In this document: positions 12,301 to 18,825 of the stretch, one piece after another
How positions within the stretch are numbered: the first letter of the stretch is position 1
Layout of the letters: each line of letters opens with the position of its first letter
Assembly: GCA_900316445.1 (NCBI GenBank)
Contig: ONCZ01000003.1
Coordinates: 55,410 to 119,409, forward strand
Direction of reading: 5' to 3'
DNA length: 64,000 nt
DNA from: an uncultured Prevotellaceae bacterium
GTDB lineage: Bacteria; Bacteroidota; Bacteroidia; Bacteroidales; Bacteroidaceae
The notes under the pieces: model-generated
Told to the model about the DNA's origin: nothing
Databases searched by the model: none
What the model saw: only the letters and a program-made list of their open reading frames with translations
Made by a program: the position numbers and the translations under genes

Positions 12301-15300
12301 CACGGCACGTCACCTACGGAGGTCAGCACACTCTATGTATCGAATGAGTCGGATATCAACGATCTCTCTACAGAGAAGATCATAACCGTCATTTACCTCT
12401 ATGAATATGAGGAGAGCGACGAGTCTGGTCTCAACGTGACACCTGTGAGTGAGCGTCATATCTTGAACATTCACATCAACTTCAAGAGTGGCGTGCCTGA
12501 GATTGGCGACATCCAAAAGCCCGACATCGTGCTGCCAGGCACCACCATCGGCTTGAATATCCCGTCTGTCACGCAAGGAGCCTATCGTGTGACGGAATCG
12601 GGTTGGGAAATCTTCTCTAATGCCGATGATGCGGCCACACACTACAACGGCGTGACATTCTACAACAATGAGACACCGCTCTACTGGTACCAGAATAACT
12701 ACTGGATTGCCTACTACGCCAAGACAAAACTCGGCAAGACGTATTCTAAGTCTGTGCCGCTGAGCGTGGCCAACTACCACGACCTGAAGAAGGTGATGGA
12801 CGATCTGATGCATCATTACTACATAGATCATCAGGACGTAAAAGATGCTCCGAAGATTTACATCAACGACTATAAGACGGACGATCCTGCTACAACGCAG
12901 AACGGTCTTGATTTGCTGAAGAATCTCTTCGACCTGAGCTATGTGGAGAAGACCTATACTACTGATGCGGAAGGTCATTCCATACCTGTGGCTATTAACA
13001 ACCCAGATAGTCCGCTCAATGGACATATACCTTTGGAACCACGCCTGAAAGGTGCTCAGAACTTGAAGTTCTTCCTCCGTACCGATCTCGACCATACAGG
13101 TAGTGAGTGGACGCCGATAGCTAATAACGAGAACGAGTGCTTCAGCGGTGTACTGCATGGCGACGGCCATACGATTAGTGGACTCGCGCCAGCAGAGGGG
13201 ACGAGCGGTTCTCTGATTAATCATCTCTGTGGTGATGTCTATAACCTTGGTGTTACCGGATCGTTCGCTGGAGCTGGTGTTGCTGACACTGGAGAAGGCT
13301 ATGTGGAGAACTGTTGGATTAACACCACAGGCAATCCTGACGGTTCGGTTTATGCAGTCTTCGGTAATCCGACTGCTGCCGCGTCAACGAAGCAGATTGT
13401 CAATAGCTATTATCAGGAAGGAAAGAACTATGAGACTGAGTCTGAGCCTGGCAATCATGGTTTAGCCAAACCAAAGCCTGCCAGCGCCTTCTACAACGGT
13501 GAGGTGGCTTACGACCTGAACGGCTTCTATCTCTACAAGCGCTACAGTGACAAGGCGGTTACTTCGGGCACCGAATATAAGTACTGGAAGTCAGGTGAGA
13601 ATGAACCTCAGACAGGTTATTATGCTAGTCATCCTGAGTTCTGCTCATCAGGCTATAATGGTGAAAAGTACGTGGAGGACCGCTTTGCCGATGGCGATTT
13701 CATCTATGCTAACGGCACGATACCTGAAAGTGTGGACGAGAGGGCAGAAACAGATGAAGATGGTAACCCCAAAACCGATGCCAACGGAAAGCTGATTTAC
13801 CATCCGAAGTGGCCGGACGACTATTTCTTCTTCGGACAGACCTTGGATTACGGCTATGGTGATAATCCAAGGCACCAGGATGTACCGTCGAGCATCACAT
13901 CTCTCAATCGTGTATTCCGTGCACCGGCCTACTTCCGAGGCAATGAAATGCGTGCGGCCCACTTCAATGCTGATGCTGTGTTTGCCCACAACAAGAAAGA
14001 CGATGTGACTACCTTGGCCCATAAGGATATGACGGCCATCGACTTCACGGGTTACAACGATGCCTTCAATCCTGCTGACGGCACGCTGAAATCTTATAAG
14101 CTTGGATTGGATGCAGGACAGTTCTATGCGCCACTTCTTGATGATGGCGGACTGACAAACTTCAGGAACGAAGGCCTGACGCGCAACCTGCTCGTCTATA
14201 CTGGCACCACGGCTCCGGCATCAGTGGTCACCGATGCTGTTATCGAAGCCAAGCTGACAGACAAGGCTTACACGGAAACGCACACCACTTATCGCACTGT
14301 GGCTGAGGTGACGGATACCACGAGTATCAGCGGTCACTGGGTACAATGGCAGGGTGTTTCATCGTATAAGGCTTTCCGCGACCACTTCCTGGTGGATAAG
14401 AACGACTTCTATTGTCCGATAGAGTACACCTTTACCGATGGCCCTGGTAATACGAATGAGCATCGTATGTGGTATCAGCGCAAGCCTGATCTGTACGTCG
14501 ATCGCAGCAAGGGCTGGGAGGATGTCAGTCTGCCCTTCACGGCTGATATCGTGACAACTCATCAGAAGGGTGAGATCACCCACTTCTATGGAAACAGCTC
14601 TACAGGTCATGAGTATTGGCTGAGGAAGTTCAGTGGCAATGTTAAAGCGAAGGAAGGTGAGGCTGGTGTCGTAACCGCCGATTTCAACCGTCCGGCAGCC
14701 ACAGGTAGTAGTGCAGATGACAAGACGGTGACCAATACCTACCTCTGGGATTATTATTATTATGAGAGAACTGATCCGCGTCATCTGGACTTGAATACAG
14801 ATGAGTATCAGACGTACTATAACTCTGAACGCACCTATTCGAAGTATTCTCGCTTGCAGGCGGCTACACCATATCTGATAGGATTCCCGGGAATCACCTA
14901 TTATGAGTTCGACCTGAGTGGTAACTGGACCACCAGCACGACGGCGTATCCACAGCCTAATCAGCTTGAACAGCAGATCATCACCTTCGCCTCTAAGCCA
15001 GGTGAGAAGATTCTGGCCAGCGACCAGGCAGCAGGGGTGACAGAGGATAACTATACCTACGTTCCCAACTTCCTGAACTGCGGCTTCAAGGCTGGCACGG
15101 CTAATACCTTCGTACTCAATGGCAAAGGCAGCAGCTACGATGTGGTGCCAGCGGAAAGTGCTACCCCCGTAGAAGTCTATGCCTTCCGTCCATATTTCAC
15201 TAGGTCTGCTTCAGCTCGCGAAGAAACCCGTAGCATCGTCTTCTCAGAAGAGCAGATGGAGACGAAGGAAGTGAAGGAGCATGGTGACCCGACGGAGGGC

Positions 15301-15531
15301 GAACTGAACGGAGGTCTGAAGGTCTGGACCAAGAAGGATAAGATCTACGTGCAGTCGTCTCTCAGCTTCACTGAGGATCTCCGCATCGTCACGCCGGCAG
15401 GTATCACCGTGGCTACTTTCACCGTGAAGCCGGGTCAGAAGGTTGAGGTGCAGGCCGACTTCTCCGGCATCTACGTCGTCCATACCCTCGATGGCAAGTA
15501 TATTAAGAAGGTCGCGGTTAAGCGAGAATAA
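3343..15531 (+). CDS. Giant secreted YGGG-repeat protein (4062 aa), putative surface adhesin
   Basis: No family name recognised. The TTG start at 3343 overlaps the upstream stop as TTGA and is chosen for that coupling; a TTG at 3364 is an alternative. A hydrophobic run around residues 26-42 after 'RLRW' looks like a signal peptide. Residues about 62-1926 hold dozens of degenerate units of the form 'GN-V-(Y/F)-GGG-x-x-(A/G)-x-V-x-G-x-(T/A)-x-V-x-(I/V)-x-GG', consistent with a parallel beta-solenoid. Residues about 1950-2980 are Tyr-rich with a different degenerate motif (G-x-x-hydrophobic-S/T, three residues, aromatic, x-x-L). Near 3266-3353 there is a GLUG-like stretch ('SGVLHGDGHTISGL'). The last 75 residues ('VTPAGITVATFTVKPGQK', then 'GIYVV', 'GKYIKKVAVK') look like a T9SS sorting domain. 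Likely cell-surface protein exported by T9SS; adhesin function is inferred from the fimbrial operon. Confidence 0.75.
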   Translation: MIIENRKLKGYNYILGTREGGRLRWQLLLMLLMLMLLSATVTMGQESQEPQNQEPQTERLIKIGGSVYGGARQANVVGSTSVEIGADHHDVLIGAVYGGNDISGTIGSSADIPKAIEEEVVNGITDEDGKNKNAFNAFVRISPEGKRPETEPYKIFIGKLFGGGNGAYKYKEDNKDLTETIDGKTYYVVKDSKTGLTIATSTTPFLKPDLGKTYLELKGGTVAQVFGGGNNATVTENTSICIDNQSKVVNDIKDAAGNNLLTNEFLDKMGINSAQTNLEGGCHYARVFGGNNLAEMKIRPFWFLKCGKIRDLYSGGNQGNMTSPEGLFLEIDAATPNAKPEDDDVMMVINAYGGCRMADVRPQRDGKDVANSEIQLNPNPNKIPAGFGARIRVIGGWVNNVYGGNDITGNVYGGNTVGIMTTIHGNVYGGGNGSYAYTDNSALKGDKLWGDYYYDPGSNSVEALNNHRPNAEQVSIRVVGTENKPTVIEGSLYVGGNSATIKPLTQVSDRKVELKMGSYVYADQIFLGNNGEDMVDPSANGTLAKYAGKVKDANGEDTDFSSLDLTDSGTFESYMDGCAMTVKPSVIFDTTPRDPEDYTPYSSYVGSFYCGGNVGSMKFNGLIDINFSHKIVIFDKLVGGCNTAFVPEHAGLNAKYEGGVLGNPDGRTGNKLLLNLSGLLIEPKRWKRNEDDTYYINAIGNRELEWNTWIGNEKNLLPEGATTGLAGEDDLARRFKGGNIYGGCCESGVVNGNVIININSNIMERDKLFDKVKTSGEESLYGSDLLTQESYTITKRNTGVLLGQQGMDVLGQSLNLFGGGKGSATQIWGSTTINMNKGYVFQVFGGSEEGVIGKPSDDGTYLFTYTLNGEPHTDKYSYSDDYDYSCYVNLKGAVAGFSKADGNDEKMPESEFIYGGSFKGPIAGNAVVRLGNGRIFNAFTGSCDADILGHTETYVGYTHTYTDDNGVVVTVDGYPWIRDIVYGGNDLGGEIKGTKTFSGTDYVRSATDGMRYSDNLLTASSYMEYRQGHADAIFGGHFGTYDYSQTEYARTGNKTKPHLGRAFVNFRPTSTNELKAESKKNVVNYVYGGSQGQPGDLDSNKMQESSYVLIDIPQDMDNYKNMIVFGAGAWGGLGMKDKVEPVANPTAEQKTALDNHSAIIDLVRGQLAVAYGGSYQEGVTRRTVVNVPATPSGESRDTLAIGSIFGGAFGTGTYSPCDVYEANVNYRSHTAALTYDPKTNERYTGSIYGGNNNERRTLYGRVNISSELRQKKVIQYDGEIGKLKEGDELMTYGTVYGAGRGGKTWSEYTEVNLEKGAKVYEVYGGGQSGKVFNAESVQNYMKPEYKPKKWPKEKPEDDEKDFTEDDWAYAWKLEPYEPGEGSEYWRSEYTNLLNLLVRPAEMEDRDFSNVAENDAKVWKNRYNTNVIINRGATVSNYAYAGGYGKEAIVSGTTYIALLGGEVKKDIYAGGTSGSIEDVHGAGHYSSDNPSGFTASANAYVKGGTVRNVYGGGWRGSVGHHGPKGDHTGAISAPNTDDLDGEAHVVIGDLNGNDHTDGIPSITRNVYGGGEGGAIFGDAYVTINNGYIGYRYKNTGSEENPEYKYVEELDDVEPGDNLLDKGGNVFGGGYVANSYVDHSHVKMYGGIVRGGLYGGGEIGPIGRGTVKADAPAPDGVIKNANAIIYKGGSTHVELWGGHVMRDVFGGGRGYDNWGGEGYMTKEEEKTMDKSSKGYVFGSTDVRIYGGEIGTPENVLHGFGNVFGGGNEGYVYSATGTKIGVKQSSNLIDANGMPTGGGGFYYIDNDISKGLSYDCKVSVEPYCKVTSAGGISGFTADDKVKASYSEGEYVPVEALNLLKNQSPDIAKLDQSGIIIHNALFAGGNITEGSDKLTANTVTVYGNAGVSVRDAYNFDLITLGTEDMGGLYGDGNLTLVDGFREIHIDNYGTDYYSLAETMELDDYKELSDRQKAYYKLKYVTASTHTFDYYESKSLHTYIPEGETIGTPYKRGQKVTEATWDSFSSEEQSNWIKGSKVFQKDDQIEEGEWLLMYKDEQDLWTLWGVTSIYAGRPMNTIQRADLCGVFGSRLVLKGAVDRAPQTGLNIDYNNYTINRVDEVSLNKNVSKAGDTDELNREHGNYFGIYSSVKFLGNLTSDVSFKDVRKTDTDNSAIQADGNTTYFNWKRNRSQDKYRNNGISHNKVALASGVYLEIKREEGELTGEDDWGYITGVIELDLINVMPGMGGGYVYAKNEHGFPSSGATGKLTLLDYNNSAKTYRHFVYTPSTDKDSMLPIETSGNFVHNTKQIVDDCYPNGGIYKDGYVESPAHYWFIRGSIYVYDQYISAYTGSANATAEKQEIPLTITAASNGRMTLREVKPNYYAYFDKNMNKIGTDPTDTVFVANNIAYKLNQPISYWDYQLLGEGDRAKFVPETYVVIEDCKIDSKSYKKGDVLLFEDYKSLKDSNPTISYVEDDVVKTDGDFNYFFRSSNNMGHNTGYVLTYDVNNPMVWNNYYTKTRGPGQANSLNTEQYYKTNESGNYVVDQSLYTEGPTYTLKSGVTNNVYGQQDYDLGSIIYGTAKTTYDTSVFSHLSDEAKAIQAEVEQAYVVTEDYSVKDAAGNEVQNLGAGTPIYKSKYTEAQWDEISRVAEPAKVCTSLIEFSTTDYVYAGMVLSSADIEELKDKVIEKNHYTDDPDDATNTAKKKAENFLKSYLDDAYYCTKKGKYGGIYFESGKAYRAIDTWCSMSEDERKNFVYNYDALDLLIDPEYSDPYGNKAKYDGTLPNKVYSVPQKIDYRAEFYGDNNTTVEEGTGKKYITYTDQTGTSHTIYASSDAKDWLSRDDYEAIPNEKHHYSPITVTSPDDYYYMVKEAFMRGDIPYTVGQQLDQETFQALNEQQRTNIDIFKFTEDQTNTQNPDGSYNPKTYYYCRESYTVNEKGEGQPVTAIAVTKGTDQTTETEYNTGGSVQQGDIISDTDYNLLKNFQSGFIIHGTSPTEVSTLYVSNESDINDLSTEKIITVIYLYEYEESDESGLNVTPVSERHILNIHINFKSGVPEIGDIQKPDIVLPGTTIGLNIPSVTQGAYRVTESGWEIFSNADDAATHYNGVTFYNNETPLYWYQNNYWIAYYAKTKLGKTYSKSVPLSVANYHDLKKVMDDLMHHYYIDHQDVKDAPKIYINDYKTDDPATTQNGLDLLKNLFDLSYVEKTYTTDAEGHSIPVAINNPDSPLNGHIPLEPRLKGAQNLKFFLRTDLDHTGSEWTPIANNENECFSGVLHGDGHTISGLAPAEGTSGSLINHLCGDVYNLGVTGSFAGAGVADTGEGYVENCWINTTGNPDGSVYAVFGNPTAAASTKQIVNSYYQEGKNYETESEPGNHGLAKPKPASAFYNGEVAYDLNGFYLYKRYSDKAVTSGTEYKYWKSGENEPQTGYYASHPEFCSSGYNGEKYVEDRFADGDFIYANGTIPESVDERAETDEDGNPKTDANGKLIYHPKWPDDYFFFGQTLDYGYGDNPRHQDVPSSITSLNRVFRAPAYFRGNEMRAAHFNADAVFAHNKKDDVTTLAHKDMTAIDFTGYNDAFNPADGTLKSYKLGLDAGQFYAPLLDDGGLTNFRNEGLTRNLLVYTGTTAPASVVTDAVIEAKLTDKAYTETHTTYRTVAEVTDTTSISGHWVQWQGVSSYKAFRDHFLVDKNDFYCPIEYTFTDGPGNTNEHRMWYQRKPDLYVDRSKGWEDVSLPFTADIVTTHQKGEITHFYGNSSTGHEYWLRKFSGNVKAKEGEAGVVTADFNRPAATGSSADDKTVTNTYLWDYYYYERTDPRHLDLNTDEYQTYYNSERTYSKYSRLQAATPYLIGFPGITYYEFDLSGNWTTSTTAYPQPNQLEQQIITFASKPGEKILASDQAAGVTEDNYTYVPNFLNCGFKAGTANTFVLNGKGSSYDVVPAESATPVEVYAFRPYFTRSASAREETRSIVFSEEQMETKEVKEHGDPTEGELNGGLKVWTKKDKIYVQSSLSFTEDLRIVTPAGITVATFTVKPGQKVEVQADFSGIYVVHTLDGKYIKKVAVKRE
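3523..9150 (+). repeat. Protein-coding YGGG repeat region of the first giant gene
   Basis: The DNA encodes repeated 'VYGGGN', 'VFGGGN' and 'IYGGN' turns at irregular spacing, with variable loops between units. Units are degenerate at DNA level, so they are old or diversified rather than recent tandem copies. Confidence 0.85.
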
Positions 15532-15555
15532 AGCAAAAGCGCGCTTGTGCTTTAT
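15528..15555 (+). terminator. Hairpin at the end of the first giant gene
   Basis: A 28-nt near-perfect inverted repeat (arms ATAAAGCA and TGCTTTAT around AAGCGCGCTT) overlaps the TAA stop of the giant gene. It has no run of T after it, so it may be a processing or attenuation hairpin rather than a classic intrinsic terminator. Confidence 0.4.
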
Positions 15556-15602
15556 CGAGCATGAGCGAGCTCAAACGTAGTTTAAGGTTGCAGTTAAGAA
15601 AT

Positions 15603-15631
15603 AATTCGTGTAATTCGTGAAATTCGTGGTT
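15603..15631. repeat. Single arm of a 9-nt-period dispersed repeat
   Basis: Three copies of AATTCGTGN lie in tandem just upstream of the 460-residue secreted protein gene. The same unit forms the right arm of a hairpin at 58489-58517. No matching left arm is visible here. Confidence 0.7.
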
Positions 15632-15660
15632 AAAAAGAATATAAACTAAAATATGTGGTT

Positions 15661-17043
15661 ATGAAAAAGCTATTAGTAATGACTCTGCTGATGATGCTCA
15701 GCTTAGTGGGCAATGCCCAGGTGGCTGTCATTATCAACGATAATTCCGGAGGTGAAGTGAAGGTCACAAAGACTGAAGGTCAGGTGGTCACCATCACGGT
15801 GACACCGAGTGCCGGTTATTATATTGCCAAGGGCGACATCGTGGTCATACCCGTTAGAGATCCGTCTGCCACCCGTAGCGAGGGTGATGCAGCACCAGAG
15901 GAAGAAAAGACGAGGCCTACTGGTGAGCCGCTGACACTTGAAGGAGACGATCCTGATGACCTCACACAAGAACGTGACTATGCCTTTACCGTACCCGTAG
16001 GACTTGGGGCCTTGGTGGAAGCAGAATTCCATGAGGTAGCTACCGAAGGAAGTCTGGGCAATGTGTCATGGAACGTAAAAACAGTGACGGACGAGAAGAC
16101 GGGAACTGCGGAAGTGGTTCTGACACTGGATGTGCAGGATGGCCAAGAAGTTGTAGAGACAGGGGAGGGCACCGCTGTGCCCTGGGTGATACAGCAGGCG
16201 GAGATTACCACTGTGATCATCGGTGCCGGCATCACGGGTCTCGGTGATGGCTTGCTCAATGGCTGTAAGGCCCTGAGGCGTATGGAAATCCTGAACGAGG
16301 ATGCCATCATCAGCCTCGGCGAGAATGCCCTTCCAGAAAATGAGGACCTGACCGTTGACGTGCCTGGTAATCTCTACAATGAATATGTGAGGGATTGGAC
16401 AGGAATCAACATCACCAGCGATACTGGCATTGAGATGAAGGGTGTGGAATTTGGTGACAACAACAGCTATGATACTTTTGTCAGTGAGGATGCCGTCAGG
16501 ATCCCCTCCTTGCTGAATGTCCTTGTCGTCACAGCCATCAAGGGGAATGTCGTCATCGTTGAGGATATAACGGATGGCATTATTCCTGCTGGTGTGCCCG
16601 TGCTGCTGCTGAGCAAGGAGATGAAGAGTAATAAGGTCCTTACGGCTGCAAGCAAAGAGAAAGGGACAGAAGTCAAGAGCTTGTTGCAGGTGGCAGGAGA
16701 TGAAGGTCAGTGGGTAGATCTTGGCAAGGCCTATCTGCTCTATAACGACGTGTTCTACCTCTCTCAGGCCGGCACCGTTCCTGCTGGAGGTATCTATCTG
16801 CCCGTTCCTGAGGAGAAGGAAGAGCAGAGTAAAGAAGAGGACAAGAAGGAAGCTGTGAAAGCCCGCCTTTATCTCAACTTCGATGATGACGCCACGGGCA
16901 TTAAGTCTATTTACGATTCACAGATTTACGATTTACGATTTGGGGCTGGTGCATGGTACGACCTAAGTGGTCGCAAGCTCAACGGTGCGCCTACAACTAA
17001 GGGTGTCTATATCAATAACGGCAAGAAACTTATCATTCGATAG
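15661..17043 (+). CDS. Secreted protein with BspA-like segment and C-terminal sorting-type motif
   Basis: A 460-residue exported protein. Start at ATG 15661 (a GTG lies 6 nt upstream); signal peptide 'MKKLLVMTLLMMLSLVGNAQ'. Residues 21-125 form a domain ('VTITVTPSAGYYIAKGDI' ... 'TLEGDDPDDLT') that recurs at the N-terminus of the second giant protein. Residues about 170-245 look like a short BspA-type leucine-rich segment ('GITGLGDGLLNGCKAL'). The end, 'WYDLSGRKLNGAP' then 'GVYINNGKKLIIR', is the C-terminal motif common in secreted Prevotella proteins and probably a T9SS-type sorting signal. A Glu/Lys-rich linker near 380-400 and a repeat-encoded 'YDSQIYDLRFG' precede it. It follows the giant gene by 129 bp. 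Function unknown; surface role inferred. Confidence 0.75.
   Translation: MKKLLVMTLLMMLSLVGNAQVAVIINDNSGGEVKVTKTEGQVVTITVTPSAGYYIAKGDIVVIPVRDPSATRSEGDAAPEEEKTRPTGEPLTLEGDDPDDLTQERDYAFTVPVGLGALVEAEFHEVATEGSLGNVSWNVKTVTDEKTGTAEVVLTLDVQDGQEVVETGEGTAVPWVIQQAEITTVIIGAGITGLGDGLLNGCKALRRMEILNEDAIISLGENALPENEDLTVDVPGNLYNEYVRDWTGINITSDTGIEMKGVEFGDNNSYDTFVSEDAVRIPSLLNVLVVTAIKGNVVIVEDITDGIIPAGVPVLLLSKEMKSNKVLTAASKEKGTEVKSLLQVAGDEGQWVDLGKAYLLYNDVFYLSQAGTVPAGGIYLPVPEEKEEQSKEEDKKEAVKARLYLNFDDDATGIKSIYDSQIYDLRFGAGAWYDLSGRKLNGAPTTKGVYINNGKKLIIR
16911..16942. repeat. Intragenic 7-nt-period repeat arm
   Basis: The unit TTTACGA occurs three times with small changes immediately before the codons for the C-terminal motif. 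It encodes part of 'SIYDSQIYDLRFG', residues that are not part of the motif itself. It resembles a single arm of the dispersed hairpin family, inserted in the linker. Confidence 0.55.
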
Positions 17044-17080
17044 TTGCTCAAATCAAGGTTATTATACACATAATAGTAAA

Positions 17081-17150
17081 AAACATAGCCGCCCGTGCCG
17101 CTTTTTAGCTTAATCTTTTGATTAACAATAGGTTACGGGCGGCTATGTTT
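17081..17150. repeat. 70-bp inverted-repeat element, copy 1
   Basis: A perfect 16-bp inverted repeat (17081-17096 with 17135-17150; arm AAACATAGCCGCCCGT) encloses about 38 nt. Bases 17082-17106 are identical to the reverse complement of 17409-17433 in copy 2. It lies 37 bp after the stop of the secreted protein gene and may also stop transcription. Confidence 0.75.
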
Positions 17151-17365
17151 GTGTAAAACCGTGCCGATACTGTGCCGTCACTATGCCGCCTTTCGGAAGT
17201 GGAGATAGTGACATTCCTGGGGTCTTAGATAGCCTGAACCTTCGTTTGCCTATAGTCAAATAATCATTTGCCTATAGCCAAATAATCTTTCGCCTATAGG
17301 CAAAAGTTAGAAATTGTTTTTGCGGGCGGCACGGTACCGGCAATGTAACGGCGTGGTTTTTATGT
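17151..17365. other. Gene-free segment between inverted element copies
   Basis: No credible ORF. It holds repeated GTGCCG/GCGGCAC words and three 22-bp-spaced palindromic repeats (listed separately). The two 70-bp elements face each other across it, which gives the whole 17081-17433 block a MITE-like or structured-RNA appearance. Confidence 0.5.
17245..17310. repeat. Three 22-bp tandem repeats with a TTTGCCTATAG(G/T/C)CAAA dyad
   Basis: Units begin at 17245, 17267 and 17289. The first two match except at one base (TTTGCCTATAGTCAAATAAT and TTTGCCTATAGCCAAATAAT); the third is diverged and has the best dyad, CGCCTATAGGC. Two helical turns of spacing and internal symmetry are typical of protein-binding sites such as operators or iterons. 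Confidence 0.65.
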
Positions 17366-17433
17366 AACATAGCCGCCCGTATTGCATTGATATACAATGT
17401 ATTAACTGAAAAAGCGGCACGGGCGGCTATGTT
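17366..17433. repeat. 70-bp inverted-repeat element, copy 2
   Basis: A perfect 15-bp inverted repeat (17366-17380 with 17419-17433; arm AACATAGCCGCCCGT) in opposite orientation to copy 1. It begins 8 bp past the stop of the minus-strand HU-related gene, so it is placed as that gene's 3' hairpin. Confidence 0.75.
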
Positions 17434-17441
17434 TTTCAATT

Positions 17442-18062
17442 TTATATCGCAGTATAGATGTCCGTATGACCCATCCTGGTCTTCAACAGCTTCGGATTTT
17501 CGCCCTGCGTCCATTCCTCTAACTGCTTCCGTGCCGAATAGTCCGTCAGTTGGGCTTGTATAGCAAAAGCCTTGACGGTGACGAAGCCCCGCTTCAGACA
17601 CTCCTTCAGTGCCTGTTCCAGATGCTCCGTGTCCTGCATCAGTTCCTGCACGTTGGGGTTCTCCACTCTGTGGAAGCCGTTGAAGAGCCAGCCCTCGATA
17701 GCCTTGTTCCAGATTTTCCCGGGGTTGTAATCCACGCCCTCCAGTTGCACGTCGCTGTCATCTACATCGTCGGCATTGGTGATCTCCCGCTTCAGTCCCA
17801 GCTTCGGCACGAACGAGCCGATGGGCGTATCGATCCTGTAGCCTCTGGCCATCAGTTCGGAGGCGCACTTCACGAACTGTTTGAACACGTACTCCAGTTC
17901 GCCGTCGGCGGTCTTGTAATGTTGGTGACAGTAACTGTCGATTTTCTCGATGTCGAGTTTCAGTCCCCGTGCAGGTCTGGCGTAGACGATGTTCCGTCCG
18001 TCCTTCCCCTTCATCGGCGTCGGATGAACCTCATACGGAAATCCGCTTTTCTTTTTTGGCAT
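17442..18062 (-). CDS. HU-related DNA-binding protein
   Basis: A 206-residue basic protein. Residues about 20-135 follow the HU/IHF-related pattern found in Bacteroidales (helical start; 'ELMARGYRIDTPIGSFVPKLGLK' split around 'DTPIGSF', where HU has 'vnipgfGtF'; a variable beta arm; 'GVDYNPGK'). Residues about 140-206 form an extra alpha-helical part, 'FVTVKAFAIQAQLTDYSARK', which looks like a helix-turn-helix or winged helix. Longer than a 90-residue HU. The likely role is specific DNA binding rather than bulk compaction. Its 3' end abuts a 70-bp inverted element and an array of palindromic 22-bp repeats, which could be its target; that link is speculation. A TACCTTTG -7 box lies upstream. 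Confidence 0.65.
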   Translation of the reverse strand: MPKKKSGFPYEVHPTPMKGKDGRNIVYARPARGLKLDIEKIDSYCHQHYKTADGELEYVFKQFVKCASELMARGYRIDTPIGSFVPKLGLKREITNADDVDDSDVQLEGVDYNPGKIWNKAIEGWLFNGFHRVENPNVQELMQDTEHLEQALKECLKRGFVTVKAFAIQAQLTDYSARKQLEEWTQGENPKLLKTRMGHTDIYTAI

Positions 18063-18090
18063 GTTGTGTTAATTTTCAATTAATTTCCTG

Positions 18091-18098
18091 CAAAGGTA
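18091..18098 (-). promoter_or_regulatory. Putative -7 box for the HU-related gene
   Basis: On the minus strand this reads TACCTTTG, matching the Bacteroidetes -7 consensus TAnnTTTG, 29 bp before the ATG. No clear TTTG is seen about 20 bp upstream. Confidence 0.55.
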
Positions 18099-18149
18099 CA
18101 TATTTTTCATCGCTAAAACCCATAAATTAACAAATTTTTACCACAATCA

Positions 18150-18181
18150 TTTGCTTATCTCTCCAAGATTTCTTACTTTTG
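18150..18181 (+). promoter_or_regulatory. Promoter of the toxin-antitoxin operon
   Basis: TTTG at 18150-18153 and TACTTTTG at 18174-18181, spaced 20 bp, match the Bacteroidetes sigma-ABfr promoter pattern. It leaves a leader of about 32 nt before the antitoxin ATG. Confidence 0.7.
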
Positions 18182-18220
18182 CATTCGTATTATATAATAT
18201 GAACGCAAGAAACAACGGTT

Positions 18221-18490
18221 ATGAGCGAAGAAATCAAAGATATGGAGACGAAAGCCAATGTAGTCAGCGAACCGGCTGTGGGATATGCATTGAATGAATA
18301 TCCTATGAGTGATTTGGTATCAGAAATTGACTATGACTTTCAGGGTAAGGACTTCGGTTATCCAAAATCGCTGGAAGAACTGGAACTCGCACTTGATGAG
18401 GCTGATGCAGAACGTAATGACCCATCAAAGTGGATTACTCCGGTAGAGTTTCATACTCGTTTAGAAAGTAAATACCCATGGCTAAGGTAG
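18221..18490 (+). CDS. Antitoxin of a type II toxin-antitoxin pair
   Basis: An 89-residue acidic protein directly upstream of, and overlapping by 13 nt, a RelE/ParE-type toxin gene, the classic order of type II modules. The C-terminal half ('SLEELELALDEADAERND', then 'WITPVEFHTRLESKYPW') is helical and acidic and is probably the toxin-wrapping segment; the N-terminus is short and shows no clear DNA-binding motif. Residues 'WITPVEF' are common in Bacteroidetes partners of this toxin family. A strong promoter sits 40 bp upstream. Identity comes mainly from the toxin neighbour. Confidence 0.7.
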   Translation: MSEEIKDMETKANVVSEPAVGYALNEYPMSDLVSEIDYDFQGKDFGYPKSLEELELALDEADAERNDPSKWITPVEFHTRLESKYPWLR

Positions 18491-18798
18491 TCTGGCGAGA
18501 AAAGGCATCACTTCAGTTGGAGGCCCATCTTGACTATGCTTTGAATGAGTTTGGCCAAAAAGCGGTCAGTCATTGGTACAGAGACATTCAGCATATTGAG
18601 ACACGGATGTCGATGCATCCGGAGTCGTACACGCCAGAGCCTCTTCTTGCCCATAGGAAAAAGCAGTATCGAGGTGCTACCATCATGAAAAATTTCAAAC
18701 TAATCCATTATTACGATACGGATAGTGACACGGTCTACATTGACTGTGTCTGGGATATGAGAATGAATCCTGTCAAATTGAAGAAAATGAAGTTTTGA
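18478..18798 (+). CDS. RelE/ParE family toxin
   Basis: A 106-residue protein with the ParE/RelE fold pattern: 'VVWREKASLQLEAHLDYALNEFG' broken at the helix pair around residues 8-28, 'AVSHWYRDI', a turn with 'MHPESYTPEPLL', a strand 'KQYRGATIMKNFKLIHYY' and the final strand 'VYIDCVWDMRMNP'. The terminal 'D-x-R-x-x-P' is the usual end of this group. It either cleaves mRNA on ribosomes (RelE-like) or poisons gyrase (ParE-like); the sequence alone does not decide. It overlaps the antitoxin by 13 nt. No other mobile gene adjoins, so this is a solitary chromosomal module between a DNA-binding gene and a giant surface gene. Confidence 0.82.
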   Translation: MAKVVWREKASLQLEAHLDYALNEFGQKAVSHWYRDIQHIETRMSMHPESYTPEPLLAHRKKQYRGATIMKNFKLIHYYDTDSDTVYIDCVWDMRMNPVKLKKMKF

Positions 18799-18825
18799 TA
18801 TAAACAAGATATAATTAGACATAAT

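Noticed and set aside
17245-17310. Three regular repeats as a CRISPR array
   Set aside because: Units are 22 bp with no spacers between them and no cas genes adjoin; they fit tandem binding sites better.
18199-18220. Earlier ATG for the antitoxin gene
   Set aside because: The ATG at 18199 is out of frame with the antitoxin; the frame starts at 18221.
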